DNA of 20,715 nt. Origin: CAZMXI01 sp964570205 (GTDB lineage Bacteria > Planctomycetota > Phycisphaerae > Tepidisphaerales > Tepidisphaeraceae). This document shows positions 1 to 7,132 of the stretch, piece by piece. Both the position numbers and the translations under genes were made by a program. The notes beneath the pieces are model-generated. The model was not told where the DNA came from and did no database searches. It saw only the letters and a list, made by a program, of their open reading frames with translations. Numbering within the stretch: position 1 is the stretch's first letter; each line of letters begins with the position of its first letter. The stretch spans positions 1-20,715 of the forward strand of contig CAZMXI010000083.1 in the NCBI GenBank assembly GCA_964570205.1, in the 5' to 3' direction.

Positions 1-652
1 GACAGATGTGGTTGGGGCGATAGATGGCGTGGCAGATGCGGATGGCGCGGGCGAGGGCGCGGAGGATGGGGGCGTCTGGGGGCCAGGTGTCGGGATGGCC
101 GGCGGCGGCGAGGTAGGCTTCGAGCGAGCCAGCGCCGCCATCGGGGCCGATGGGGGGGCGGTCGTCGAGGGAGACGTCGAGTTGGCCGATGTGGCCGGGG
201 GAATCGCCGTTGACGCGGAGGGGGGAGCCATCATCGAGCACGGCAGCGCCGACGCCGGTGCCGATGGCGAGGAGAAGCAGCCGGCCGGAGAGGTTGCGGG
301 AGGCGTGGATGTCGGTGGCGGCGGCGAGGGTGTCGGTGGCGAGCGCGATATGGGGGATTGGCTGGCCGAGGGCGTCGGATAAGAGCTGGTCGAGGGGCAG
401 GTGCGTGAGGGCGGGAATGTTGACGGAAAGCGTGATGCAGCGGTTCTGGCGGTCGAGGACGCCGGGGGCGCAGAGGCCGACGACATCGATGGGCGCCTGG
501 AGGTCGGCGACAGCCTGGCGGATGGCGAGGGCGAGGGCGCGGGCGTCGGGGTGGGCGTAGGGGCGGCTGCGCGCGGTGGCGAGGATGTGGCGGGCCTGGA
601 GGGCCGCGGCCTTGACGGATGAGCCGCCGATATCGATTCCGATGGATGCCAT
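1..652 (-). CDS. ROK-family sugar kinase, C-terminus cut by window edge
   Basis: Reading the minus strand from ATG at 652 gives 217 residues with no stop before the left edge; ROK proteins are about 300 residues, so roughly the last quarter is missing. The N-terminus has the ATP-phosphate loop of the ASKHA fold (GIDIGGSSVK, residues 5-14). Asp107 in TDTLAAA sits where ROK kinases have the catalytic base, and IGTGVG (130-135) is the second phosphate motif. GHIGQL (153-158) carries the conserved histidine of the ROK signature, but the usual three zinc cysteines are replaced: the segment reads GPDGGAGSLE (169-178). ROK enzymes phosphorylate glucose, fructose, N-acetylglucosamine or N-acetylmannosamine in the cytoplasm. 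The gene is divergent from the NagB/PIG-L gene 80 bp away, which makes an amino-sugar substrate plausible but unproven. A ROK transcriptional repressor is unlikely because no helix-turn-helix precedes the kinase domain. Confidence 0.85.
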   Translation of the reverse strand, partial: MASIGIDIGGSSVKAAALQARHILATARSRPYAHPDARALALAIRQAVADLQAPIDVVGLCAPGVLDRQNRCITLSVNIPALTHLPLDQLLSDALGQPIPHIALATDTLAAATDIHASRNLSGRLLLLAIGTGVGAAVLDDGSPLRVNGDSPGHIGQLDVSLDDRPPIGPDGGAGSLEAYLAAAGHPDTWPPDAPILRALARAIRICHAIYRPNHIC

Positions 653-731
653 GAGGAGTCCGATCGCAATGCCGGGACGTGGAATTCCGCAGCCGGCTGG
701 AGTATTGTGATTGATTCTTTGGAGAAAACCA

Positions 732-2705
732 ATGCCCGATGTTCAGCCTCGTTCACTCTGCAATCCCAGTCCGGCGGTTCGTTCGGTTGAGAAGACACCG
801 GTGACGGTGTGCCCGTCGGACCGGCAGGCCAGTGTTTATGTGGCCAATGAGATCGCGACGCTTATTCGTCATCGCAGCGCGATGAATTTGAGGACCGTGC
901 TGGGTCTGGCGACAGGATCGACGCCGACGGGGGTCTATGAGGAGTTGATCCGGCTGCACCGGGAGGAGGGGTTGTCGTTCAAGAACGTGATCACGTTCAA
1001 CCTGGACGAGTACTGGCCGATGAATCCGGATGATCTGCAGAGCTACAAGCGGTTCATGCGGGAGCATCTTTTCGATCACATCGACATCGACCCGGCCAAC
1101 GCGCACGTTCCGGACGGGACCGTGGCGCGGGAGAAGGTGGCGGAGTTCTGCGCACAGTACGAGCAGATGATCCGCGATGTGGGCGGGATCGATTTTCAGC
1201 TTCTGGGCGTGGGTCGGTCGGGGCATATCGGATTCAACGAGCCAGGCAGCCCGCGGGACAGCCGGACGCGTCTGATCACGCTGGACAAGATCACGCGGAT
1301 GGATGCGGCGGCCGACTTCTTCGGCGAGGGGAACGTGCCGCGGAAGGCGTTGACGATGGGCGTGGAGACGATCCTGTCGGCCAAGCGGGTGATGCTTTTG
1401 AGCTTCGGCGAACACAAGGCGGAGGTGCTGCGACGGGCGATCGAGGGGGATGTGTCGGCGACGGTGGCGGCAAGTTACCTTCAACAGCATCCCAACGCGC
1501 GGATTGTGCTGGATACGGCGGCGGCGGCGGAGTTGACGCGGTTCAAGACGCCATGGCTGGTGGGATCGCTGGAGGATTTCGGGCTGCGGTGGGATGCGCG
1601 GATGACGCGTAAGGCGGCGACGTGGCTGGCGATGCAGTTGAAGAAGCCGATCCTGAAGCTGACGGACGAGGATTACAACGAGCACGGGCTTCAGGAGCTG
1701 CTGTCGGAACGGGGGCAGGCGTATGACATCAACATCCAGGTTTTTAAGAGCCTTCAGAACACGATCACGGGCTGGCCGGGGGGCAAGCCGGGCGACGGGA
1801 AGCCAATCACGGTGGGCCCATGGATCGACGCGGCGGAGCATGCGAGGGTGTTCCCGAAGCGGGTGGTGTTGTTCTCGCCGCATCCGGACGACGACGTGAT
1901 CAGCATGGGCGGCACGCTGATCCGGCTGTGCCAGCAGGGGCACACGGTTCACGTGGCGTACCAGACATCGGGCAACATCGCGGTGTTCGACGAGGCGGCG
2001 TTGCGGCAGGCCGATTTCGTGGCGGAATACGCCCGGGCTTTCGGCCTTGGCGAACAGCAGGCCGAGAAGATCGAGCAGGTGGTGGAGAATTTCATCCGTC
2101 GCAAGCGTCCGGGCGAGGTGGATGCGCCGGAGCTGCAGCAGATCAAGACGATCATCCGCCGGGCGGAGTCGCGGGCGGCGGCGCGGTATTCGGGCGTGAA
2201 GGAGGAGAACACGCACTTCCTGGACATGCCGTTCTACGAGACGGGGCGGGTGCGGAAGAAGCCGCTGAGCGAGGCGGACGTGCAGATCATCGTGGACCTG
2301 CTGGCGAAGGTGAAGCCACACCAGGTTTATGCAGCGGGCGACCTGACGGACCCGCACGGCACGCACCGGACCTGCCTGGCGGCGATCTTCGAGGCGCTGA
2401 AGCGTCTGAAGGACAGCGACTGGATGAAGCAGTGCGAGGTGTGGCTGTATCGTGGAGCGTGGCAGGAATGGGGCATCGAGGATGTGGAGATGGCGGTGCC
2501 GCTGAGCCCGGACGAGGTGCTGCGGAAGCGCCTGGCGATCTTCAAGCACGAGAGCCAGAAGGACAAGGCGATGTTCCCCGGGGTGGACATGCGCGAGTTC
2601 TGGCAGCGCGCCGAGGACCGCAATTCGAACACCGCCCGGCTATATGACAAGCTGGGGCTGGCCGAATACGAGGCGATCGAGGGATTCGTGCGGTGGCGCG
2701 GATGA
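732..2705 (+). CDS. Fused glucosamine-6-phosphate deaminase (NagB-like) / PIG-L (LmbE) deacetylase
   Basis: A 657-residue cytoplasmic protein with two domains. Residues about 20-275 are NagB-like: LATGSTPTG phosphate loop, FNLDEYW with Asp92 equal to the E. coli NagB catalytic Asp72, and GVGRSGHIGFNEPGS, where His165 and Glu170 match His143 and Glu148. The aspartate matching Asp141 is serine (Ser163, TCG at 1218-1220). Residues about 375-655 are a PIG-L/LmbE deacetylase: PHPDDD from His384 (AHPDDE-type zinc motif) and DPHGTH at 540-545 supply the expected metal ligands. NagB converts glucosamine-6-phosphate to fructose-6-phosphate and ammonia; PIG-L proteins remove N-acetyl groups from GlcNAc conjugates, so the fusion could deacetylate then deaminate. 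ATG at 732 is chosen over TTG at 711 because ggagaa (721-726) lies 5 nt before it. This domain order recurs in Bacteroidetes and planctomycetes. The exact substrate is uncertain. Confidence 0.9.
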   Translation: MPDVQPRSLCNPSPAVRSVEKTPVTVCPSDRQASVYVANEIATLIRHRSAMNLRTVLGLATGSTPTGVYEELIRLHREEGLSFKNVITFNLDEYWPMNPDDLQSYKRFMREHLFDHIDIDPANAHVPDGTVAREKVAEFCAQYEQMIRDVGGIDFQLLGVGRSGHIGFNEPGSPRDSRTRLITLDKITRMDAAADFFGEGNVPRKALTMGVETILSAKRVMLLSFGEHKAEVLRRAIEGDVSATVAASYLQQHPNARIVLDTAAAAELTRFKTPWLVGSLEDFGLRWDARMTRKAATWLAMQLKKPILKLTDEDYNEHGLQELLSERGQAYDINIQVFKSLQNTITGWPGGKPGDGKPITVGPWIDAAEHARVFPKRVVLFSPHPDDDVISMGGTLIRLCQQGHTVHVAYQTSGNIAVFDEAALRQADFVAEYARAFGLGEQQAEKIEQVVENFIRRKRPGEVDAPELQQIKTIIRRAESRAAARYSGVKEENTHFLDMPFYETGRVRKKPLSEADVQIIVDLLAKVKPHQVYAAGDLTDPHGTHRTCLAAIFEALKRLKDSDWMKQCEVWLYRGAWQEWGIEDVEMAVPLSPDEVLRKRLAIFKHESQKDKAMFPGVDMREFWQRAEDRNSNTARLYDKLGLAEYEAIEGFVRWRG

Positions 2706-2804
2706 GATTCGAAGGGCGCGCCGCGGAAAGCGAAGAGGAGGCGGCAGAGCGCCAAGAGGGTTGTCTGATTTGCTCTCTTCGGGCGGTTCGCGGGGTCAAT
2801 ACGT

Positions 2805-4904
2805 TCACCGCGCCAGCCAGCCGATGGCACGGGGCGCAGTCCAGGCGGATTCCAGGGTCAGTTTTGAGCCGGCGCCGGCCGCGGTGTAGGCGGAGGTGAG
2901 CCAGGTGGCATCGCCGGCAGGTTGGCCGAAGATGAGCATGTCGGCCGGGGCGGCGAGGCTGGCCAGGGCCCAGAGGCCGCCGAATCGGCCGATGCCGGGG
3001 AGGGCTGGGTCGCGGGGATCTTCGGGAACCTTGACTCCGGTCGAGAAGTGGCGGCCATCGATGGCGGTCTTGCCGATGGCGGGCGAATCGCCGGCGACGG
3101 CCCGCGCCAGGGCGCAGGGGACAGCGCATTCATCGAGCCCGAGCACGTTGACGGTGGCCTGGCGGGTGGCGGAGGCGGCAATCAACGTGAGGATGTCGTG
3201 CGTCTGGTTGGCGGTGGCGGTGCGGTTGTAGCCGGAGAAGAACTCGACTTTCTTGGGCTGATAACTGGCCGGGGCGACGAGCTCGCCGGTGTTGAAGATG
3301 TCGGCGGCGAGGACGGCCTGGCCGGATTTGAGCAGTTGCTGGACGAACTCGCCGGGGGCGTCATCGGCCTGAAAGAGCCCCGCCCTGCCCTTGGGGTGGA
3401 CCACGAGGGTGATCCGGGGCTTGTCCTGGGCCTTCCCGGGCCAGATGAGGGTGGCGGGGATATGCGCCAATTCGCCGCGGCGGCTGATGAGCAGCTTTTC
3501 CATGAGCCAGCCATCGCCGCGGATGGCCGAGAGCTTCTGGATGAGCAAGCCATCGGGCGCGGGAAGGCGGGTGCTGAGGGTGTGGCCGAGCGCGGGGGCA
3601 AGGACCGCGCGGAACCGGGCAAGGGAGGCGGGGTCTGTCGGGCGGAGGGCCTGGATCTGCTTCGAGGCGGCATCGGCCAGGTACTGCTTCAACGCGGCGG
3701 CATCGACGGAGTCTTTCGGGCGGGGGTGGTCGGCGTCGAACACCGGAAGCTGCGATGGCGGAATGGGCTGGAAGGCCTGTTCCTTGACGGGCGAGGGGTG
3801 GCCGAGCTTCAGGTGCTCGTTGAAGAAGTTGTAGACCAGCTCGCGGCTGTTGAGGTTGTAGTTGTGGCCGGCCGTGAAGCGCTGGGCGCGGATGTTGGCG
3901 GAAGCGCCAAACAGCTTGTAGACGGCCTGGATCTCGGGCAGGCCCTGTTCCATGAACTTCGCGGTCCAGTCGCCGGTGGCGGTGGGATGGACGAACGGTT
4001 TGGGCGCGAAGGAGGCGGCGATCTCGACGTTGTCGGTGAAGAGGCGGAGCAGGGGCGCGTTTTCGCAGACGCAGCCGCCCTGGTGATCGCCGGCGGAGAT
4101 CATGCAGACGGGGGCGGCGACGGCGAGGCGGTCATCGGTGGCCATGAGCAGGAAGGTCTGGGTGCCGCCGCCGCTGGCGCCGGTGCAGGCGATGCGATTC
4201 TTGTCGACATCGGGCAGGGATTGGAGCAGATCGATGCTGCGCATGCTGTTCCAGAGCTGGAGGCCCAGGACATTCAGCCCGAGGTGGAACGATTCGGCAT
4301 CGCGGTAGGTGTTGCGATGGGGGAAGCGCAGGGGGTCGGCATCGGCGTAGCCGACCATGTCATAATGGAAGACGATACAGCCGAGCTTCGCGAGGTTGGC
4401 GCAGCGGGCCTGAAGGGGGAAGCGGGCGGCGCTGGCATCCTTCTCGGTGCCGGCCTTGAGCTCGCGGTCGACCTCGGCGTCGGAGTTCTGGTAGAAGCGG
4501 CCGTTGGCCCAATGGCCGTGCGGGCAGAGCACGGCGGGAAATGGGCCGGTCTTGCCCTTGGGGCGATAGAGGTTGCCGGTGACGTAGAAGCCGGGGTAGC
4601 TCTGGAAGAAGACTTTCTCGACGGTGTAGTCGTCGCGATCGATGGGGCTGTGGATGGTGGCGTTGAGGGGCGTGCGCTGGGGCAATGGCCAGAGGCCGGC
4701 GGCGAGGAGCACCTGCTGACGTATGGATTGCGCTCTCGCCTGCCACTGCTCGCTGGTGGCGGGCGGGGAGAACCCGCTGCCCTCGTAGAGGCTGCGGATG
4801 GCGGTGAAGCGCGGATCGACGGCGGCCGGCTGCGGCGCTGGCGCGGCGGCGATGCAGGCGACGGCGAGGAGGAGGAACGCTGCGAGCGTGGTTCGGGCGG
4901 ACAT
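2805..4904 (-). CDS. Secreted alpha/beta hydrolase, acetylxylan esterase-like, with a second degenerate hydrolase domain
   Basis: A 699-residue exported protein. The first 20-odd residues form a signal peptide (hydrophobic AAFLLLAVACIAAA); Cys17 could serve as a lipidation site but the lipobox is weak. Residues about 90-370 are an alpha/beta hydrolase of the acetylxylan esterase/dienelactone hydrolase type: oxyanion-side CPHGHW (127-132), nucleophile elbow GASGGG with Ser244, and His347 in TAGHNYN as the likely catalytic histidine. Residues about 420-699 again look like a hydrolase core (VVHPKGRAGL, then VLAADIFNTGE), but the position of the elbow reads LGLDECAVPCA (588-598), so no serine nucleophile is visible there. 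The substrate is probably an acylated polysaccharide in the envelope or outside, by analogy with AXE1 proteins. GGAG lies 8 nt before the start. It is the last gene of the minus-strand run and is preceded by a 60-nt palindrome. Confidence 0.8.
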   Translation of the reverse strand: MSARTTLAAFLLLAVACIAAAPAPQPAAVDPRFTAIRSLYEGSGFSPPATSEQWQARAQSIRQQVLLAAGLWPLPQRTPLNATIHSPIDRDDYTVEKVFFQSYPGFYVTGNLYRPKGKTGPFPAVLCPHGHWANGRFYQNSDAEVDRELKAGTEKDASAARFPLQARCANLAKLGCIVFHYDMVGYADADPLRFPHRNTYRDAESFHLGLNVLGLQLWNSMRSIDLLQSLPDVDKNRIACTGASGGGTQTFLLMATDDRLAVAAPVCMISAGDHQGGCVCENAPLLRLFTDNVEIAASFAPKPFVHPTATGDWTAKFMEQGLPEIQAVYKLFGASANIRAQRFTAGHNYNLNSRELVYNFFNEHLKLGHPSPVKEQAFQPIPPSQLPVFDADHPRPKDSVDAAALKQYLADAASKQIQALRPTDPASLARFRAVLAPALGHTLSTRLPAPDGLLIQKLSAIRGDGWLMEKLLISRRGELAHIPATLIWPGKAQDKPRITLVVHPKGRAGLFQADDAPGEFVQQLLKSGQAVLAADIFNTGELVAPASYQPKKVEFFSGYNRTATANQTHDILTLIAASATRQATVNVLGLDECAVPCALARAVAGDSPAIGKTAIDGRHFSTGVKVPEDPRDPALPGIGRFGGLWALASLAAPADMLIFGQPAGDATWLTSAYTAAGAGSKLTLESAWTAPRAIGWLAR

Positions 4905-4926
4905 AATCTGCTCCGCGGTTGGATGG

Positions 4927-4986
4927 GTTTGGAGCTCAAGCGCCAGCTTGCCCGTAGATCAGCAAGCTGAATCTTGAGCCCCAAAC
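4927..4986 (-). repeat. 60-nt two-tier palindrome between the HEAT gene and the esterase gene
   Basis: The outer arms 4927-4940 and 4973-4986 are 14 bases each and complementary at 13 of 14 positions; the one mismatch becomes a G-U wobble in minus-strand RNA. Inside them, after a symmetric 3-base bulge on each side, arms 4944-4951 and 4962-4969 are perfectly complementary over 8 bases around a 10-base loop. It lies 26 bases after the HEAT gene stop and 22 bases before the esterase start, so a minus-strand transcript through both genes would carry the folded form. No U-tract follows, which argues against a simple intrinsic terminator. It may be a REP/MITE-like repeat, an mRNA processing or stability hairpin, or a cis-acting regulator. 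Confidence 0.75.
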
Positions 4987-5012
4987 ACGAGTTTCAAACA
5001 CCGACTTCAGAC

Positions 5013-7061
5013 TCACTTGGTTTTGCTGAGGATATCCTGCGCCTGCTGCTTGATGCGGGCGTTGGAGGTGGTGTCGATCACTTTCTGCATCGCCTGCTTG
5101 ACCAGCGCGGGGTCCTTCAGGGTCTTGGCGACATTCACCGCGGCCTGGGCGGCTTCATTGCGAATGGCCGGGTCATCCAGGCATGCCATGGCCGCCTTGA
5201 GCGAGTCCGCGCTGACGACCGAGGCGAAGCCGGAGAGAGCCAGGCGTTTTTCCTCGGGGCGATGGGCGATATCCAGGGCCTGCTTATAGGCGGCGACCTT
5301 CTGGGCGGCATTAAGCTTGCTGGCGCCGACGTAGCGCACCCAGCCGCGCAGGGCGAGGATGCGGTGGGCGGGCTTGGCGCTGGCGTCGGCGGCGAGCTTC
5401 TGGAGGTCGGCGGCGACGGATTCATCGGCCAGATTCGCCATGGCGCGAACGGCCGCGGTCTGGACCTGCTCATCGGCATCGGCGGCAGCGCTGCGGACGG
5501 CGGCCATAGCCTTGGCGCCGCCGAGGCGCACCAGCACATTCATGAGGCTTTCCTTGTTCTCGGCCCTGGCGGTGGCGAAGACGGCCAGGACGGGGGCGGC
5601 GGATGCATCGACATCCTTGCCATCGCCGATGCGACGGCAGGAGGCGACGACGGCCTGCTCGGCCGACTCGCGTTCCTCGCCGGAAGGCGCCTGAAGCATG
5701 AGCGCCAGCAGCGCGGGGGCATCATTGCCGCCGGCGATCAGCGCCATCGCCCGCAGGGAGGCGATGCGAACCTCTTCTTCTTTGTCGGCCGCCAGCTTGA
5801 GCAGGGCCGGGGCGGCGGTGGATTCATGGCGGACGCCCAGGGCGTTGACCAGCTCGACGCGGGCGGCGGGCTTGAGCGTGGCCGACGCAGCGGGCTGGAT
5901 CATGGCGGCGGAGACATCGGCGACTTTAAGCTGGGCCAGGCCTGCGCGGGCGGTTTCCTGGAGCTTGCCCCTGCCTTCGGCGGCAAGCATCGCCAGCGAG
6001 ACCGCACAGGACTGGTCGCCCAGCGCGCCCAGCACGCGGGCGACGGCGATTTTCACGGATTCATCCTCGCTGGCGGCCAGGGGGAGCACCTTGCTGATCG
6101 CGCCGGCGGGGATAGCGGCGACATCAAGCTTGGCGGCCATGGCTTCGAGCACGCCAGCCTGGGCGGCCGGGGAGAGCTTGGGGAGCGTTTCGATGAGGGC
6201 GGCGGCGGTTTTGGGGCTGATGAGGCGTTGAAGGGCCTCGGCGGCGGCCACCTGCCACTGAGGTTCCTTCTGCTGGAGCACCTCCAGGACGATGGGCAGG
6301 GCCTTTTCACCCTGGGCGGTGGCAAGGCCAAGCAAGGCGGCAGCGCGGATGTTCACCGGGAGCGTGGCGCGATAGAGCTTCTCGTAGATGGCGGCGGCCT
6401 TGTCGGGCGGGGCCTGCTCGGCGGCGATGAGTTGGGCATCGGCGACGGCCTGGGCAAGATTGCCGGTAGCTTGCGCGGCGGCGAGGGCGGCGACGGCGGC
6501 ATCGTTGCCGATTTTGCCGAGGGCGTTGGCGGCGGCGATGCGAACCTGCTCATCGCCATCCGACAGCAGCCTTGCGAGCGCGCTGACTGCCTGGGCATCG
6601 CGGCGATTGCCGACCGAGCCAATGACGCCGACCAGCAGATTCCCCTTCAGCGTGCCCAGGGCGTTGCGGAGGACGGCGGCGGCGCCATCGGTCGGGATGC
6701 CTTCCAGTACCGCGCGGGCGGGATGGGAGAGATCTTCATCGGCGAGCAGCTTCGACATCGCGGGCACCGAACCGTCGGTGGCGATTTGACGAAGCTGGCG
6801 GCAGGCGAACCGCTTGGCGTCGAGTGTGGCATCACCCGCGGCGATGGCGGCGAGGGCCTGCTCGATCTGGGCGCGCGCGGTTGCGTCGGCGGCAGTCTTG
6901 TTCACCTGCTGCTCTATGGCGACGAGCGGGGCGCGGCTCTGGCCGAATTCGTACTTGGGAAGGGCCTTGAGCGCGTCATCGACCGAGACGGCTTCGGCGG
7001 CGTGAGCGAAGGAAGCGGCCGCGATTACCAGCGATGCGAGGATTGCTTGGAGGCGTTGCAT
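5013..7061 (-). CDS. Secreted HEAT-repeat protein
   Basis: A 682-residue protein that begins with a Sec-type signal peptide (MQRLQAILASLVIAAASFAHA, probable cleavage after AHA at about residue 21). The rest is almost entirely alpha-helical HEAT-like repeats; clear units include DEQVRIAAANALGKIG, DESVKIAVARVLGALG, EEEVRIASLRAMALIAG and DEQVQTAAVRAMANLA. Alanine and lysine content is high, and no catalytic domain or membrane anchor is visible. HEAT solenoids serve as protein-binding scaffolds, so a periplasmic scaffold or adaptor role is likely; the partner cannot be named. GGAG sits about 9 nt before ATG at 7061. It lies 71 bp after the oxidoreductase gene and 108 bp before the esterase gene on the same strand, consistent with one operon for handling of exported sugar substrates. 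Planctomycetes often encode such exported HEAT proteins beside Gfo/Idh oxidoreductases. Confidence 0.8.
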   Translation of the reverse strand: MQRLQAILASLVIAAASFAHAAEAVSVDDALKALPKYEFGQSRAPLVAIEQQVNKTAADATARAQIEQALAAIAAGDATLDAKRFACRQLRQIATDGSVPAMSKLLADEDLSHPARAVLEGIPTDGAAAVLRNALGTLKGNLLVGVIGSVGNRRDAQAVSALARLLSDGDEQVRIAAANALGKIGNDAAVAALAAAQATGNLAQAVADAQLIAAEQAPPDKAAAIYEKLYRATLPVNIRAAALLGLATAQGEKALPIVLEVLQQKEPQWQVAAAEALQRLISPKTAAALIETLPKLSPAAQAGVLEAMAAKLDVAAIPAGAISKVLPLAASEDESVKIAVARVLGALGDQSCAVSLAMLAAEGRGKLQETARAGLAQLKVADVSAAMIQPAASATLKPAARVELVNALGVRHESTAAPALLKLAADKEEEVRIASLRAMALIAGGNDAPALLALMLQAPSGEERESAEQAVVASCRRIGDGKDVDASAAPVLAVFATARAENKESLMNVLVRLGGAKAMAAVRSAAADADEQVQTAAVRAMANLADESVAADLQKLAADASAKPAHRILALRGWVRYVGASKLNAAQKVAAYKQALDIAHRPEEKRLALSGFASVVSADSLKAAMACLDDPAIRNEAAQAAVNVAKTLKDPALVKQAMQKVIDTTSNARIKQQAQDILSKTK

Positions 7062-7101
7062 ATGTGGATCTCCGGATCGAGTTGTCGTTTCTTATAACGC
7101 G

Positions 7102-7121
7102 CGGTGTGCTGAAGCACACCG
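7102..7121 (-). repeat. Perfect 8-bp stem, 4-nt loop hairpin in an operon gap
   Basis: Arms 7102-7109 and 7114-7121 are perfectly complementary around the tetraloop at 7110-7113. It lies 11 bases after the oxidoreductase stop and 40 bases before the HEAT gene start, on their shared transcript. No run of U follows on the minus strand, so it is more likely to be a REP-like element or an mRNA stability or attenuation hairpin than a full terminator. Confidence 0.55.
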
Positions 7122-7132
7122 TATATGAGCTC

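Noticed and set aside
753..2549. A long open frame antisense to the NagB/PIG-L gene
   Set aside because: Its product is rich in Arg, His and Leu with no domain, and it mirrors GC-rich codons of the real gene; the plus-strand frame has full catalytic motifs.
2706..2804. Possible bidirectional terminator between the convergent fusion and esterase genes
   Set aside because: Only a 5-bp imperfect pairing around 2753-2780 is visible and no T-tract follows on either strand.
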